From assembly GCF_000425165.1 (NCBI RefSeq), contig NZ_KE384320.1:282994-346993 (forward strand): a stretch of DNA of 64,000 bases, read 5' to 3'. Shown in pieces: positions 49,687-58,074 of the stretch. Every line of letters begins with the position of its first letter. The first letter of the stretch is position 1. This stretch comes from Photobacterium halotolerans DSM 18316. Its GTDB lineage: Bacteria > Pseudomonadota > Gammaproteobacteria > Enterobacterales > Vibrionaceae. The notes beneath the pieces were generated by a model. That model was given only the letters and a program-made list of their open reading frames with translations, made no database searches and was not told the origin of the DNA. A program made the position numbers and the translations under genes.

Positions 49687-50925
49687 TTATTTGTCTTCTT
49701 CATCGTCAATGCGCGTGAGTAATGACTCGAATGCCTCACGCATCGCACTGGGTAGCTGTCCGTCATATTTCTGCTGCCAGCTCAGGGCAAACACCTGCTG
49801 CGGACTCACTTCAGACAAGCGCTGATGCGCCAGCGAAGGGGCATCTTGCTGCTGACGATAATGGGTGGTGATTTTGGCCAGCCGGACCGCTTTCCCCTCC
49901 AGCGCCTGCAGCACTTTCTCCCGCAGCATCGCCTGAGGCTTATCAAGCAGCACCGGCACTTCCAGATAAGGCTGGGTTTCCCTCGGGCCATCCCCGGTTG
50001 CTAACGCTTTCAGGGCGTTCAGAGCCTGCTCCAGCGGCTGAGGTTCAGCCGGGACTCTGAGCATATCCACCACTCTGGGCACAGGAAGCGGGGTAATGCC
50101 GGACAGGGTTTCAGCCTCAAGTGTCAGTAACACCACCTGATGCTTGTAGTGGCGTTCAGACATCGACAAAGGCAGCGGCGAGCCGCAATAGCGGATGTGC
50201 TCTTTTTTCGCGACCCGCTGGGCCAGATGGAGATGGCCCAGCGCGGCATAGCAGAGATCATCGGGAAAGACAGAGGCTGGCAATGCATGCTGGTTTCCGC
50301 CCAGCACCCGGCGCTCAGACATTTCAGACAACTGACCGGAAGCCATGTAGACGTGCCCCATGCCAATCAGTGCCTGACCCGGCTGCCGAACCGCCCGGGC
50401 TGCGTCGGTTACCTGCTGATAGAGTATTTCGACGCCTTTGATCAGGCGATCATCGTCTTCGCTGAGATCGTCAGTACGCAGATCACTGCTGCGCAGAAAC
50501 GGCACCGCCAGTACCCAGGCTGCCGTGGCGCCGCTGCGGTTGGTCAGCGGCACCAGCAATCTGTCCATCTCCAGCCGGCCCTGATCATCACGGCTGATGC
50601 CGCCGACCAGGTGCAGGTCAAAGGCTTTTAACAGTTCATGAGGCGCATCCAGCTTACTGGGCGAATCATGATTGCCGCCTGTCATCACCACGTTCAGCTC
50701 CGGCAGGCTTTTCGCTAACCGGGCCAGAAAACGGTACAGCATACGCCAGGCACTGGCCGGCGGATTGGCGCTGTCGAAGATGTCGCCGGCCACCAGCAGG
50801 GCATCGACCTGTTCGCGTTCCAGCGTATCGGCCAGCCAGTCGAGAAACTGCTGGTGCTCATAATCGCGCTGATAGCCATGCAATTGATGCCCGAGGTGCC
50901 AGTCTGAGGTGTGAAGTATTTTCAT
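49687..50925 (-). CDS. sbcD: Nuclease SbcCD subunit SbcD
   Basis: Mre11-type metallo-nuclease subunit. The start MKILHTSDWHLGHQLHG (412 residues) is used; the open frame goes 82 codons further upstream but those codons are unlike the family and run through the promoter region. Phosphoesterase motifs are HTSDWHLGH (5-13), VAGDIFDSANPP, MTGGNHDSPSKLD and YAALGHLHLAQRV. It is transcribed with sbcC. Confidence 0.96.
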   Translation of the reverse strand: MKILHTSDWHLGHQLHGYQRDYEHQQFLDWLADTLEREQVDALLVAGDIFDSANPPASAWRMLYRFLARLAKSLPELNVVMTGGNHDSPSKLDAPHELLKAFDLHLVGGISRDDQGRLEMDRLLVPLTNRSGATAAWVLAVPFLRSSDLRTDDLSEDDDRLIKGVEILYQQVTDAARAVRQPGQALIGMGHVYMASGQLSEMSERRVLGGNQHALPASVFPDDLCYAALGHLHLAQRVAKKEHIRYCGSPLPLSMSERHYKHQVVLLTLEAETLSGITPLPVPRVVDMLRVPAEPQPLEQALNALKALATGDGPRETQPYLEVPVLLDKPQAMLREKVLQALEGKAVRLAKITTHYRQQQDAPSLAHQRLSEVSPQQVFALSWQQKYDGQLPSAMREAFESLLTRIDDEEDK

Positions 50926-51095
50926 GCCGTTAGTGTAAATACTGAGAGATCCAGAGAAAAGATAAGGGCCGATTGTACCCCAGCCAGATGCTATCACGGT
51001 CAGATCAACAGAAAAAATTGCGACAGCCAGACACGATTTTCTGCCGCCAGGCCACGGGGATACCGGCGGTGGTCTCAGCCCGTGCTGCTTGCAAA

Positions 51096-51120
51096 CCTCA
51101 CTGAACCTAGCAAAGTGAGG
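51096..51120. repeat. Inverted repeat in the rdgC upstream region
   Basis: CCTCACT and AGTGAGG are 11 bp apart and end 10 bp before a -10-like TATAAG, so they overlap the likely rdgC promoter spacer. It could be an operator; no known regulator was matched. Confidence 0.35.
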
Positions 51121-51175
51121 CAACTTGGGTATAAGATTGTCGGCCCAATGCACACACCTAGGATCAGTCACAACT

Positions 51176-52090
51176 ATGCTGTGGTTTAAAAACCTGCTTA
51201 CCTATCGCTTCAGTCGCGAGATTGACTTCAAACCGGAAGAGCTTGAGAAGCAACTGGAAGAATTCCGCTTTACCCCTTGTGGCAGCCAGGATATTCAAAA
51301 ATTCGGCTGGGTTTCAGCACTGGGCAAACACGGTGATATGTTCACTCATCTTGCCGGGGACAACATTCTGATCTGTGCCCGCAAAGAAGAAAAAATGCTG
51401 CCTGCCTCGGTGATCAAAGAATCACTCAATGCCAAAGTGGAGATGCAGGAGAAAGAGCAGGGCCGTAAACTGAAGAAAAATGAAAAAGACACCCTGAAAG
51501 ATGAGATCGTGATAGATCTGCTGCCACGCGCTTTCAGCCGTCAGAGCCACACCTATGCGCTGATCATGCCGGCGCAGGGATTGTTGCTGGTTGATGCCGG
51601 CAGCTTCAAAAAAGCCGAAGATCTGCTTGGCTTGTTACGTAAATCCATCGGCAGCCTGCCGGTTGTGCCTGTGACTGTGGCCAAACCGGCGGCGCAGACA
51701 CTGACAGAATGGGTACGCTCCGGCCAGTCCCCCAACGGTTTTACCATAGGTGAAGAAGCCGAGCTGAAAGCCATTCTGGAAGACGGCGGGGTGATCCGCT
51801 GTAAGCAGCAGGACCTGAGCTGTGATGAAATTCTGGCCCATATCGAAGCCGATAAAGTGGTGACCAAGCTGGCTATCAACTGGCAGGAGCGCATCGATTT
51901 TGTGCTGGGCGACGATCTGTCACTCAAGCGCCTGAAATTTTCCGATGAGCTCAGAGAGCAAAATGACGACATCGACCGTGAAGACATGGCGCAGCGTCTG
52001 GATGCTGATCTGTCCTTAATGTGCGGCGAGCTGTCCGCCATACTGCCCAACCTGTTTGAAGAACTGGGCGGCATGGAAGAACGCGTCTGA
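51176..52090 (+). CDS. rdgC: Recombination-associated protein RdgC
   Basis: Ring-forming DNA-binding protein that limits RecA activity. The start [18 protein letters not shown] (304 residues, family length) is chosen over an ATG 17 codons upstream. Family blocks include [17 protein letters not shown] and [18 protein letters not shown]. It diverges from sbcDC, another recombination function, as part of the sbcDC-rdgC neighbourhood seen in enterics. Confidence 0.96.
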   Translation: MLWFKNLLTYRFSREIDFKPEELEKQLEEFRFTPCGSQDIQKFGWVSALGKHGDMFTHLAGDNILICARKEEKMLPASVIKESLNAKVEMQEKEQGRKLKKNEKDTLKDEIVIDLLPRAFSRQSHTYALIMPAQGLLLVDAGSFKKAEDLLGLLRKSIGSLPVVPVTVAKPAAQTLTEWVRSGQSPNGFTIGEEAELKAILEDGGVIRCKQQDLSCDEILAHIEADKVVTKLAINWQERIDFVLGDDLSLKRLKFSDELREQNDDIDREDMAQRLDADLSLMCGELSAILPNLFEELGGMEERV

Positions 52091-52140
52091 TTAGAGGGAC
52101 GGTATGACAGTGCGCACACGCACAAACTGTGCCCGCGTTA

Positions 52141-52230
52141 CCAACCCCACCCTAACCCTCCCCTTGCCAAGGGGAGGGAATCTTCGTGATTCCAGCACTC
52201 TCGGTTCACTCCCTCCCCCTTTTCAAGGAA
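52141..52230. repeat. REP-like palindromic element
   Basis: A perfect 10-bp stem (CCCTCCCCTT / AAGGGGAGGG, 52156-52178) with loop GCC is preceded by CCCCACCCTAA. A second, imperfect copy (CCCTCCCCCTTTTCAAGG, 52211-52228) follows 32 bp later. It fills the gap between convergent rdgC and the nfeD-like gene. The wording resembles dispersed extragenic palindromes seen in many marine bacteria; copy number needs the whole genome. Confidence 0.6.
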
Positions 52231-52252
52231 AGAAATCGCAGCAAGCACTGGC

Positions 52253-52738
52253 TTAATCGTGATTCACCGGCTTGACAGTAAAGCGGCCGACATCCACCGC
52301 CACCACTTCCACTTCCTGCCCTTTTTCCACCGGCTCACCGGTGTAATCGCTGCTGAGTATCAGTTTCCAGCTGATGCCGGAATACTTCACTGTGCCCGGC
52401 TGCTCATGGCTGAGTGCGGCATCAAGCCGGAACGTCAGGCCGATAAAATCACTGCTGATATTTTGTTTCGGTTTTTCCGCTTTTTGCGATCGTTTCAGCG
52501 GTTTCCACAACAGCAGCGTCAGTACGCCCGCGCCGATACCGCTGACCGCCACCAGGGCAGTCAGGGTTTCCGGCACCACACCCACCAGTGCCAGAATACC
52601 GGTCAGGATGGCTGACACGCCAAGGGCCAGCAAAACGATAGTCGACAGCCCCAGCATCCAGACCTCGACGGCCAGCAGGATAAGGCCGATCACTATGGTC
52701 AGCTGGGCCGGGCTCAGGCCCAAAAAATCCGCCATCAT
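52253..52738 (-). CDS. NfeD-family membrane protein (YbbK-like)
   Basis: Short NfeD protein, usual partner of an SPFH/band-7 protein. The 161 residues have two to three N-terminal membrane helices (about 13-70: LTIVIGLILLAVEVWMLGLSTIVLLALGVSAILTGILALVGV) and a C-terminal OB-like beta domain (VKYSGISWKLILSSDYTGEPVEKGQEVEVVAVDVGRFTVKP). Its start overlaps the stop of the SPFH gene by 1 bp. Exact role unknown; membrane quality control is proposed for such pairs. Confidence 0.88.
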   Translation of the reverse strand: MMADFLGLSPAQLTIVIGLILLAVEVWMLGLSTIVLLALGVSAILTGILALVGVVPETLTALVAVSGIGAGVLTLLLWKPLKRSQKAEKPKQNISSDFIGLTFRLDAALSHEQPGTVKYSGISWKLILSSDYTGEPVEKGQEVEVVAVDVGRFTVKPVNHD

Positions 52739-53721
52739 TACTGTTCCTCTTGTGTTCCGGCCTGTTTAGCCGAATTGCCCTGCTGACGGTTGAGCTGGTG
52801 AATAATAGTCATGGCTTCTGCCACTATGTTTGATGCTGAAGAAGAGGCATCAGGCAACAGAACAACAGAGGATTCTTTGGCAATCGCTTCTTTGGCCTGA
52901 ATGGCTTTACCTGCCAGATCCAGCTGTATCGCCTTCTGCCCTTCTTCGGTAGACGCCACCCGGCCGATAATCGCCAGTGCATCGGCTTCGGCTTTCGAGA
53001 CCGCCAGAATCGCCTGCGCTTCACCTTCGGCTTTGAGAACCTGCTCGGATCTTTCCGCTTCTGCTGCCAGTACCCGGGCCTGCTTCATACCTTCGGCGAT
53101 ATTGATCTCGCTCTGGCGCTTACCTTCAGATTCCAGGATCACCGCCCGCTTTTCCCGCTCGGCTTTCATCTGGCGCTCCATGGCGTCCAGTACTGAACGT
53201 GGCGGCTCAATATCTTTGATTTCATATCGCAGTACCTGAACCCCCCAAGGCAAAGCAGCATCGTTGATGGCAGACACAATGGCCGTATTGAGGTTCTCAC
53301 GCTCTTCGAACGTCTTATCCAGGTCCATTTTCCCCACTTCGCTGCGCATGGTGGTCTGCGCCAGCTGAGTGACAGAAAAAATATAGTTATCGACGCCATA
53401 ACTGGCTTTGTAAGGGTCGATCAGCTTGATATAGAGCACCCCGTCAACAATCAGGGAGATGTTATCTTTGGTAATGGCCGACTGGCTCGGCACATCGTAC
53501 GCCTGCTCTTTCAGAGTCTGCGTATAGGCAACCCGGTCAATCATAGGCACGATAAAATTCAGACCCGCTTCCATGGTCTTGTGGTATTTACCGAATCGTT
53601 CAACGACCACAGCGGTATTTTGCGGAACAAATTTGATAGAAGAGCGCAGTATGACAATAACCAGTATTGCCATTACCACCCAAATACTAAACACAGACGA
53701 AATGACAGACGCTATATCCAT
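52738..53721 (-). CDS. qmcA: SPFH/band 7 membrane protein (QmcA-like)
   Basis: Stomatin/prohibitin-like protein. The start MDIASVISSVFSIWVVMAIL gives 327 residues; 20 upstream codons are open but would add a second hydrophobic run before the anchor. One N-terminal membrane helix is followed by the SPFH domain (FVPQNTAVVVERFGKYHKTMEAGLNF, MRSEVGKMDLDKTFEERENLN), an Ala/Glu coiled-coil and a tail ending in Gln/Glu-rich sequence. It is paired with the NfeD gene. Confidence 0.9.
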   Translation of the reverse strand: MDIASVISSVFSIWVVMAILVIVILRSSIKFVPQNTAVVVERFGKYHKTMEAGLNFIVPMIDRVAYTQTLKEQAYDVPSQSAITKDNISLIVDGVLYIKLIDPYKASYGVDNYIFSVTQLAQTTMRSEVGKMDLDKTFEERENLNTAIVSAINDAALPWGVQVLRYEIKDIEPPRSVLDAMERQMKAEREKRAVILESEGKRQSEINIAEGMKQARVLAAEAERSEQVLKAEGEAQAILAVSKAEADALAIIGRVASTEEGQKAIQLDLAGKAIQAKEAIAKESSVVLLPDASSSASNIVAEAMTIIHQLNRQQGNSAKQAGTQEEQ

Positions 53722-54024
53722 TTTTGATATCCAACTCAATGCAATAAAAATAAACCGTTCATCAGTAAGCGTAAACGGCAAAGACCCCTAATATTCATAC
53801 AGATAACACAAAGATTATGGAACAAACTTCACATCAACCTGAAATTTCTGTCAGATTTTGTGCCATTAAATACCCTTAACAAGATTCAGGATATTTGCCA
53901 GTTCCCCGCCTTCACAGTAAAATTCGCCCTCTGTTTTCCGCCTCCCATGAATTCACTCTTAACAGTGAGCAGGAGTGCGGCCTGATCTGACATCAGACTT
54001 TGACCCAAAAGGGAAACCCGAGTT

Positions 54025-55398
54025 ATGTTTAAACCTGAATTGCTATCGCCTGCCGGCAGCCTGAAGAACATGCGCTATGCCTTCGCCTACGGTGCCGATG
54101 CCGTGTATGCCGGCCAGCCCCGTTACAGCCTGCGTGTGCGCAACAATGAATTCAACCACGACAACCTGAAAATCGGTATCGACGAAGCCCATGCCCAGGG
54201 AAAAAAGTTCTACGTGGTGTGCAACATTCAGCCGCATAACTCCAAGCTTAAAACCTTTATCCGCGATCTGACCCCGATTGTCGACATGGGCCCTGACGCC
54301 TTAATCATGTCCGATCCCGGCCTGATCATGATGGTAAGAGAAAGCTTCCCTGACATGCCAATCCACCTGTCGGTGCAAGCCAATGCGGTAAACTGGGCGA
54401 CGGTAAAGTTCTGGTCAACGCAAGGGATTGAGCGGGTCATTCTATCCCGCGAGCTGTCGCTGGAAGAGATCGAAGAAATCCGTGAAAAATGCCCGCAAAC
54501 CGAGCTGGAAATCTTTGTTCACGGGGCACTTTGCATGGCCTACTCAGGTCGCTGCCTGCTGTCTGGCTATATGAACAAGCGGGATCCTAATCAGGGCACC
54601 TGTACCAATGCCTGCCGCTGGGAATACAAGGCGGAAACCGCCAAAGAAGACGATGCCGGCCAGATTGTAGAAGTGCAGCAAGCCGCTTCCGCGGTACAGA
54701 TGCAGGACGTCGCGCCCACGCTGGGTGAAGGCAAACCGACCGATCAGGTCATTTTGCTGAGCGAAACCCACAAGCCAGATGAAAAAATGGCGGCGTTTGA
54801 AGACGAGCACGGCACCTATATCATGAACTCCAAAGATCTTCGCGCGGTTCAGCATGTTGAGCGCCTGAGCAAAATGGGCGTACATTCGCTGAAAATTGAA
54901 GGCCGCACCAAGTCTTTCTACTACTGCGCCCGGACGGCACAGGTGTACCGTAAAGCGATCGATGATGCCGCGGCCGGTAAGCCGTTTGATGAAAGCCTGA
55001 TGTCGACACTGGAAAGCCTAGCTCACCGCGGGTACACCGAAGGCTTCCTGCGTCGTCATACCCATGATGCTTACCAGAATTACGACTACGGTTACTCTAT
55101 TTCGGATAACCAGCAGTTCGTGGGCGAATTCACCGGCAAGCGCCGCGGTGCGCTGGCGGAAGTCGAAGTCAGAAATAAATTTCTGGTGGGTGACAGCCTG
55201 GAGCTGATGACACCGAACGGCAACGTCACCTTTACCCTGGAGCACATGGAAAACCGTAAATCCGAAATCATTGCAGATGCCAAAGGCAGCGGACATTTCG
55301 TGTTTATTCCTGTGCCGGAAGATCTGGCGCTGCCCTTCGCGTTACTGATGCGCAATCTCAATGCCGGTGCAACCACCCGTAACCCTAACGCGGTCTGA
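54025..55398 (+). CDS. trhP: tRNA 5-hydroxyuridine synthase TrhP (peptidase U32 family, YegQ)
   Basis: Prephenate-dependent hydroxylation of U34 in tRNAs. The 457-residue U32 protein starts MFKPELLSPAGSLKNMRYAFAYGADAVYAG. The cysteine motif HGALCMAYSGRCLLSGYMNKRDPNQGTCTNACRWEY is intact, which fits an Fe-S binding U32 member. It is transcribed away from the SPFH-NfeD pair with about 300 bp between. Its older name was putative protease YegQ. Confidence 0.93.
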   Translation: MFKPELLSPAGSLKNMRYAFAYGADAVYAGQPRYSLRVRNNEFNHDNLKIGIDEAHAQGKKFYVVCNIQPHNSKLKTFIRDLTPIVDMGPDALIMSDPGLIMMVRESFPDMPIHLSVQANAVNWATVKFWSTQGIERVILSRELSLEEIEEIREKCPQTELEIFVHGALCMAYSGRCLLSGYMNKRDPNQGTCTNACRWEYKAETAKEDDAGQIVEVQQAASAVQMQDVAPTLGEGKPTDQVILLSETHKPDEKMAAFEDEHGTYIMNSKDLRAVQHVERLSKMGVHSLKIEGRTKSFYYCARTAQVYRKAIDDAAAGKPFDESLMSTLESLAHRGYTEGFLRRHTHDAYQNYDYGYSISDNQQFVGEFTGKRRGALAEVEVRNKFLVGDSLELMTPNGNVTFTLEHMENRKSEIIADAKGSGHFVFIPVPEDLALPFALLMRNLNAGATTRNPNAV

Positions 55399-55411
55399 CC
55401 GGCTTCTGTTC

Positions 55412-55446
55412 GCCACCGTATTGCTGATCCTCTGCAATACGGTGGC
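55412..55446. terminator. Strong hairpin between trhP and the small minus-strand gene
   Basis: A perfect 13-bp stem (GCCACCGTATTGC / GCAATACGGTGGC) with a 9-nt loop occupies the gap between the trhP stop (55398) and the stop of the 57-residue gene (55450). No T-run follows. As a convergent stop it probably ends or protects both mRNAs. Confidence 0.65.
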
Positions 55447-55449
55447 AGA

Positions 55450-55623
55450 CTAACTACTCACCGTCACATTGGGAATATCTGAGCATTTGATAGGGATAGT
55501 ATACCGCACACCCTGCTGTACCATTTCCTGCTGGCATACAGGCTCTGTCGTTACTTCCGTCCATCCCCAACCCAGTAAGATAGAAACAACGATCAACGCT
55601 ATGGGGTCTAATCGCACCTTCAT
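55450..55623 (-). CDS. Small predicted membrane/secreted protein, 57 residues
   Basis: Reading the minus strand gives an open frame of 57 residues from ATG (55621-55623) to TAG. A strong ribosome site GGGGAG stands 6 bp before the ATG. The product has a positive N-terminus (MKVR), a hydrophobic run at about 7-21 (PIALIVVSILLGWGW), then a polar part with two cysteines (VCQQEM, about 30, and IKCSDI, about 47) and a VTVSS end. This reads as an uncleaved anchor or signal peptide with a small periplasmic domain, possibly with a disulfide. I do not recognise the family. Confidence 0.6.
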   Translation of the reverse strand: MKVRLDPIALIVVSILLGWGWTEVTTEPVCQQEMVQQGVRYTIPIKCSDIPNVTVSS

Positions 55624-55839
55624 TTACCACTCCCCCGCATCATCCTGGAACCACAGATCACAATGGCCCTTGATATAATGCACTCAATTTCAACAATAAT
55701 GTCGGATGCCGCTTTGTCAGCCATGGCATAAAAAACCAACATTGCCAGAACACTATTGATTTGCGGCTGAGGAAGAAACAACGTTAAATCACTGAATTAG
55801 CCCGTTATTGGCGATAACACACCCGTTTTCCCCAAGTTA

Positions 55840-55868
55840 TTGGGCGTTCCTGACTTCTGTGCTACACT
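55840..55868 (+). promoter_or_regulatory. Candidate promoter of yfhL
   Basis: TTGGGC (55840-55845), a 17-bp spacer and TACACT (55863-55868) with TGC before it, giving an extended -10, lie about 115 bp before yfhL. The remaining part of the 361-bp gap (55624-55984) shows no gene. Confidence 0.5.
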
Positions 55869-55984
55869 TTTTGCCGCTTTAACTCCTTTCATTTTTTGGG
55901 GAAACATCACAAAGCGCAGTTACCCGGCAATGGATCGCACACCCGCTTTACCCTGTGACAAGAACTTCCTCGGACGTAAACATT

Positions 55985-56239
55985 ATGGCTTTATTGATTA
56001 CAGACAAATGCATCAACTGTGACATGTGCGATCCCGAATGTCCGAACGATGCCATCAGTATGGGGGCGGAGATCTATGAGATTGATCCTGACCGCTGCAC
56101 CGAATGCCAGGGCCATTACGACAAACCGACCTGCCAGTCAGTCTGCCCGATCAATAACTGCATTATCCTCGATCCCGCACATGTCGAGACCGAGGAGCAA
56201 TTGCTTGAGAAGTTTGTGATCTTGCAGGGAATGGCGTAA
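55985..56239 (+). CDS. yfhL: YfhL-type 2[4Fe-4S] ferredoxin
   Basis: Electron carrier; in E. coli the homologue supplies electrons for tRNA hydroxylation-related or other Fe-S chemistry. The start MALLITDKCINCDMC gives 84 residues. Two cluster motifs are seen: C9, C12, C15, C19 and C38, C41, C50, C54, the second with the long insertion typical of YfhL. It lies near trhP, whose enzyme class needs Fe-S chemistry, and a functional link is attractive but inferred. Confidence 0.93.
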   Translation: MALLITDKCINCDMCDPECPNDAISMGAEIYEIDPDRCTECQGHYDKPTCQSVCPINNCIILDPAHVETEEQLLEKFVILQGMA

Positions 56240-56244
56240 CTGCG

Positions 56245-57252
56245 TTACTGAGACTGCTCCCTGAGCGCACGCTGCTCTTGGGCGTATTTGTCTCTGTCCG
56301 CATCCCGGGCGGGGGCATTCAGCATCGCCATGCAACCCGCAGGCGGAAGCGGTTTCAGCACAGGCCGTTGCTTAACCGGCTTGGCACTGGCCGTTTTCTT
56401 TTCCGCAGCAGGTTTGGGTTGCCAGGAAAGCAGTTCTGCCCCGCAGCCATCGCCCGGAGGCGGCGGTAATTGTTCCTTGCATTGCTGGCTTCCCTGCGGG
56501 CAATGCAGCCGGACATGAAAATGATAGTAATGGCCCCACCAGGGCCTTACCTTGCGCAGCCAACTGCGATCTGTCCATTGCGCGTCACACAGCTGTTCTT
56601 TAATGACAGGGTGGACGAATACGCGCGCCACGTTAGCATCTGACGCCGCCAGCTGAATCAGGTTCGCCTGGCTGGCCGACCAATTGTTTTTGATAATGCG
56701 GTATGCCTTGAGATCAACCATAGGTAAAGGTTGCAGCTCAGGCAGGGCCTGCTGAGAGGCCGGTTGGTCTAAGGTCGTCAGCCAGATATCGGCATCCAGC
56801 CCGGTCTGATGACTGGCATGCCCTGAGCGAAACCGACCGCCGCGCGGCATGGCGATATCACTGACCAGCAAATTACCCAGCTGCAATTTTTTCGCCTTCG
56901 CCGACAACTGCTCCAGAAAAGTAATCATGCTCTCATGACCGTAAAAGCGCCCGCGCTCGGATCTGACCCTCTGATAGCCTTCCCCCTGTGCGGGCAATAC
57001 TTTGGCGCCGGCCAGACAGCCATTGCTGTAACTGCCGATCGACTGCGGACTGCCTGCCGTCGGGGCACGAAACTGCTCCCAGGGCGTCGCAGCCACCTCT
57101 GTGCTCAGGCCCAGTCCGCCACCAAAGCACAGCAGGCAGGCGAGCAAAGCCGCTCGCCTGTCAGCCGCCAGAACAGCATGCCGTACACCACCCAAACACT
57201 GCCAGAGGGCTAGTTGACTATTTACGCTCAGCACCGGGCGCCACCTTGTCAT
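56245..57252 (-). CDS. mepA: Penicillin-insensitive murein endopeptidase MepA
   Basis: Periplasmic LAS-family metallo-endopeptidase cutting peptide cross-links of murein. The 335-residue frame has the metal motif SGHASHQTGLDADIWL and a later HYYHFHVRLHCP. The mature part begins near TPWEQF (about 57), so the signal is only in 28-55; the first 27 residues are an oddity and the true start may be a non-ATG codon downstream. No ribosome site stands before the ATG. It converges with yfhL. Confidence 0.9.
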   Translation of the reverse strand: MTRWRPVLSVNSQLALWQCLGGVRHAVLAADRRAALLACLLCFGGGLGLSTEVAATPWEQFRAPTAGSPQSIGSYSNGCLAGAKVLPAQGEGYQRVRSERGRFYGHESMITFLEQLSAKAKKLQLGNLLVSDIAMPRGGRFRSGHASHQTGLDADIWLTTLDQPASQQALPELQPLPMVDLKAYRIIKNNWSASQANLIQLAASDANVARVFVHPVIKEQLCDAQWTDRSWLRKVRPWWGHYYHFHVRLHCPQGSQQCKEQLPPPPGDGCGAELLSWQPKPAAEKKTASAKPVKQRPVLKPLPPAGCMAMLNAPARDADRDKYAQEQRALREQSQ

Positions 57253-57365
57253 AAATTTGCGATCATAGTCACATAAGCATACACCATGGGACTGACTTTA
57301 TTTGCTGTTCAATATTGAGACTGGCGTGCTGTAGCCGCCTGAGTGTCAGACGCGCCAACCCACCA

Positions 57366-57487
57366 TGTACAGCTTTTCAGCTATCAGCCAGCTCTGTCTT
57401 GTACAGCATTTCATGCAAAAGGATCACGGCAAACCAATCAAAGATAACACATTGATATTTAATACATGATCAGCTTGTACAGCTTTT
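57366..57487. repeat. Three copies of TGTACAGC(T/A)TTT upstream of mepA
   Basis: A 12-bp word TGTACAGC followed by TTTT or ATTT occurs at 57366, 57400 and 57476 in the same orientation, within 122 bp of the 360-bp gap between mepA and the pilin cluster. TGTACA is itself palindromic. The gap has no gene; the repeats could be regulator sites. Confidence 0.55.
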
Positions 57488-57612
57488 GGAGCATTGCAAC
57501 CCAAAAGCTCATCCCTGTGTATTCTCCCCTTCTATAACCTTAACGCGTACCGGCAGATTCTGCCCGTCCGCACTGACAGGACTTACCCACAGCAGAAAAT
57601 TACCGCTGAGAC

Positions 57613-58074
57613 TTAATGCAGGGCAAGCGGCATTCTGCTCTCCAGAGTCACCTGATGCTCCCGGTGCCAGCGATCTTGCCAGCTTGCCTGTACCGTCACC
57701 GTTGAGAGGCCACCGGGCTGTGTGTCATGACCAACCACAGTCTGCAAACGGATAGTCACGCTCTGCAAAGCATGCTGCTGGGTGTGCGTAAGCTGTCCCG
57801 GCTGAGGATCAGCACGCAGACTTGCTGAGTACAGGCTCTCCAGATGCTGATTCTTCAGGTGCCGGCTCTCCAGGTGCAGTTTCTCTAGCTGCGATTCCGC
57901 CAGATTCACCGCAGTGAGCATGACCAGGGCATTATCAGCCTGTATGCTGAGATAGGCATGCAGCTTCATCAGACCGGCCAGACCGACACTGACCAGCAGG
58001 AGCGACACCAGCACCTCCACCAGACTGGCCCCCTGCTGTTTGTTCACTGCCGGTTTTAAGACATTACACATCAT
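57613..58074 (-). CDS. Type IV minor pilin, PilV-like
   Basis: Prepilin with leader MMCNVLKPAVNKQQG cut before ASLVEVLVSLLLVSVG (G15/A16, Glu at +5). The start is the Met pair overlapping the pilX-like stop by 11 bp; 153 residues. The long hydrophobic N-helix is followed by a short globular part with LESRHLKNQHLESLYSA. It is last in a four-gene minor pilin run whose layout matches V. cholerae VC0858-VC0861, needed for the DNA-uptake pilus. The globular part gives no more specific call. Confidence 0.82.
   Translation of the reverse strand: MMCNVLKPAVNKQQGASLVEVLVSLLLVSVGLAGLMKLHAYLSIQADNALVMLTAVNLAESQLEKLHLESRHLKNQHLESLYSASLRADPQPGQLTHTQQHALQSVTIRLQTVVGHDTQPGGLSTVTVQASWQDRWHREHQVTLESRMPLALH

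Noticed and set aside
53886-54071. 61-codon minus-strand frame across the trhP start.
   Set aside because: Overlaps the start of a certain gene, no hydrophobic or family feature, no ribosome site.
55469-55678. 69-codon plus-strand frame opposite the 57-residue gene.
   Set aside because: No ribosome site and no sensible composition; the minus-strand frame has both.
57393-57406. Possible LexA box (CTGT...ACAG) before mepA.
   Set aside because: The inner spacing is 5 bases instead of 8.
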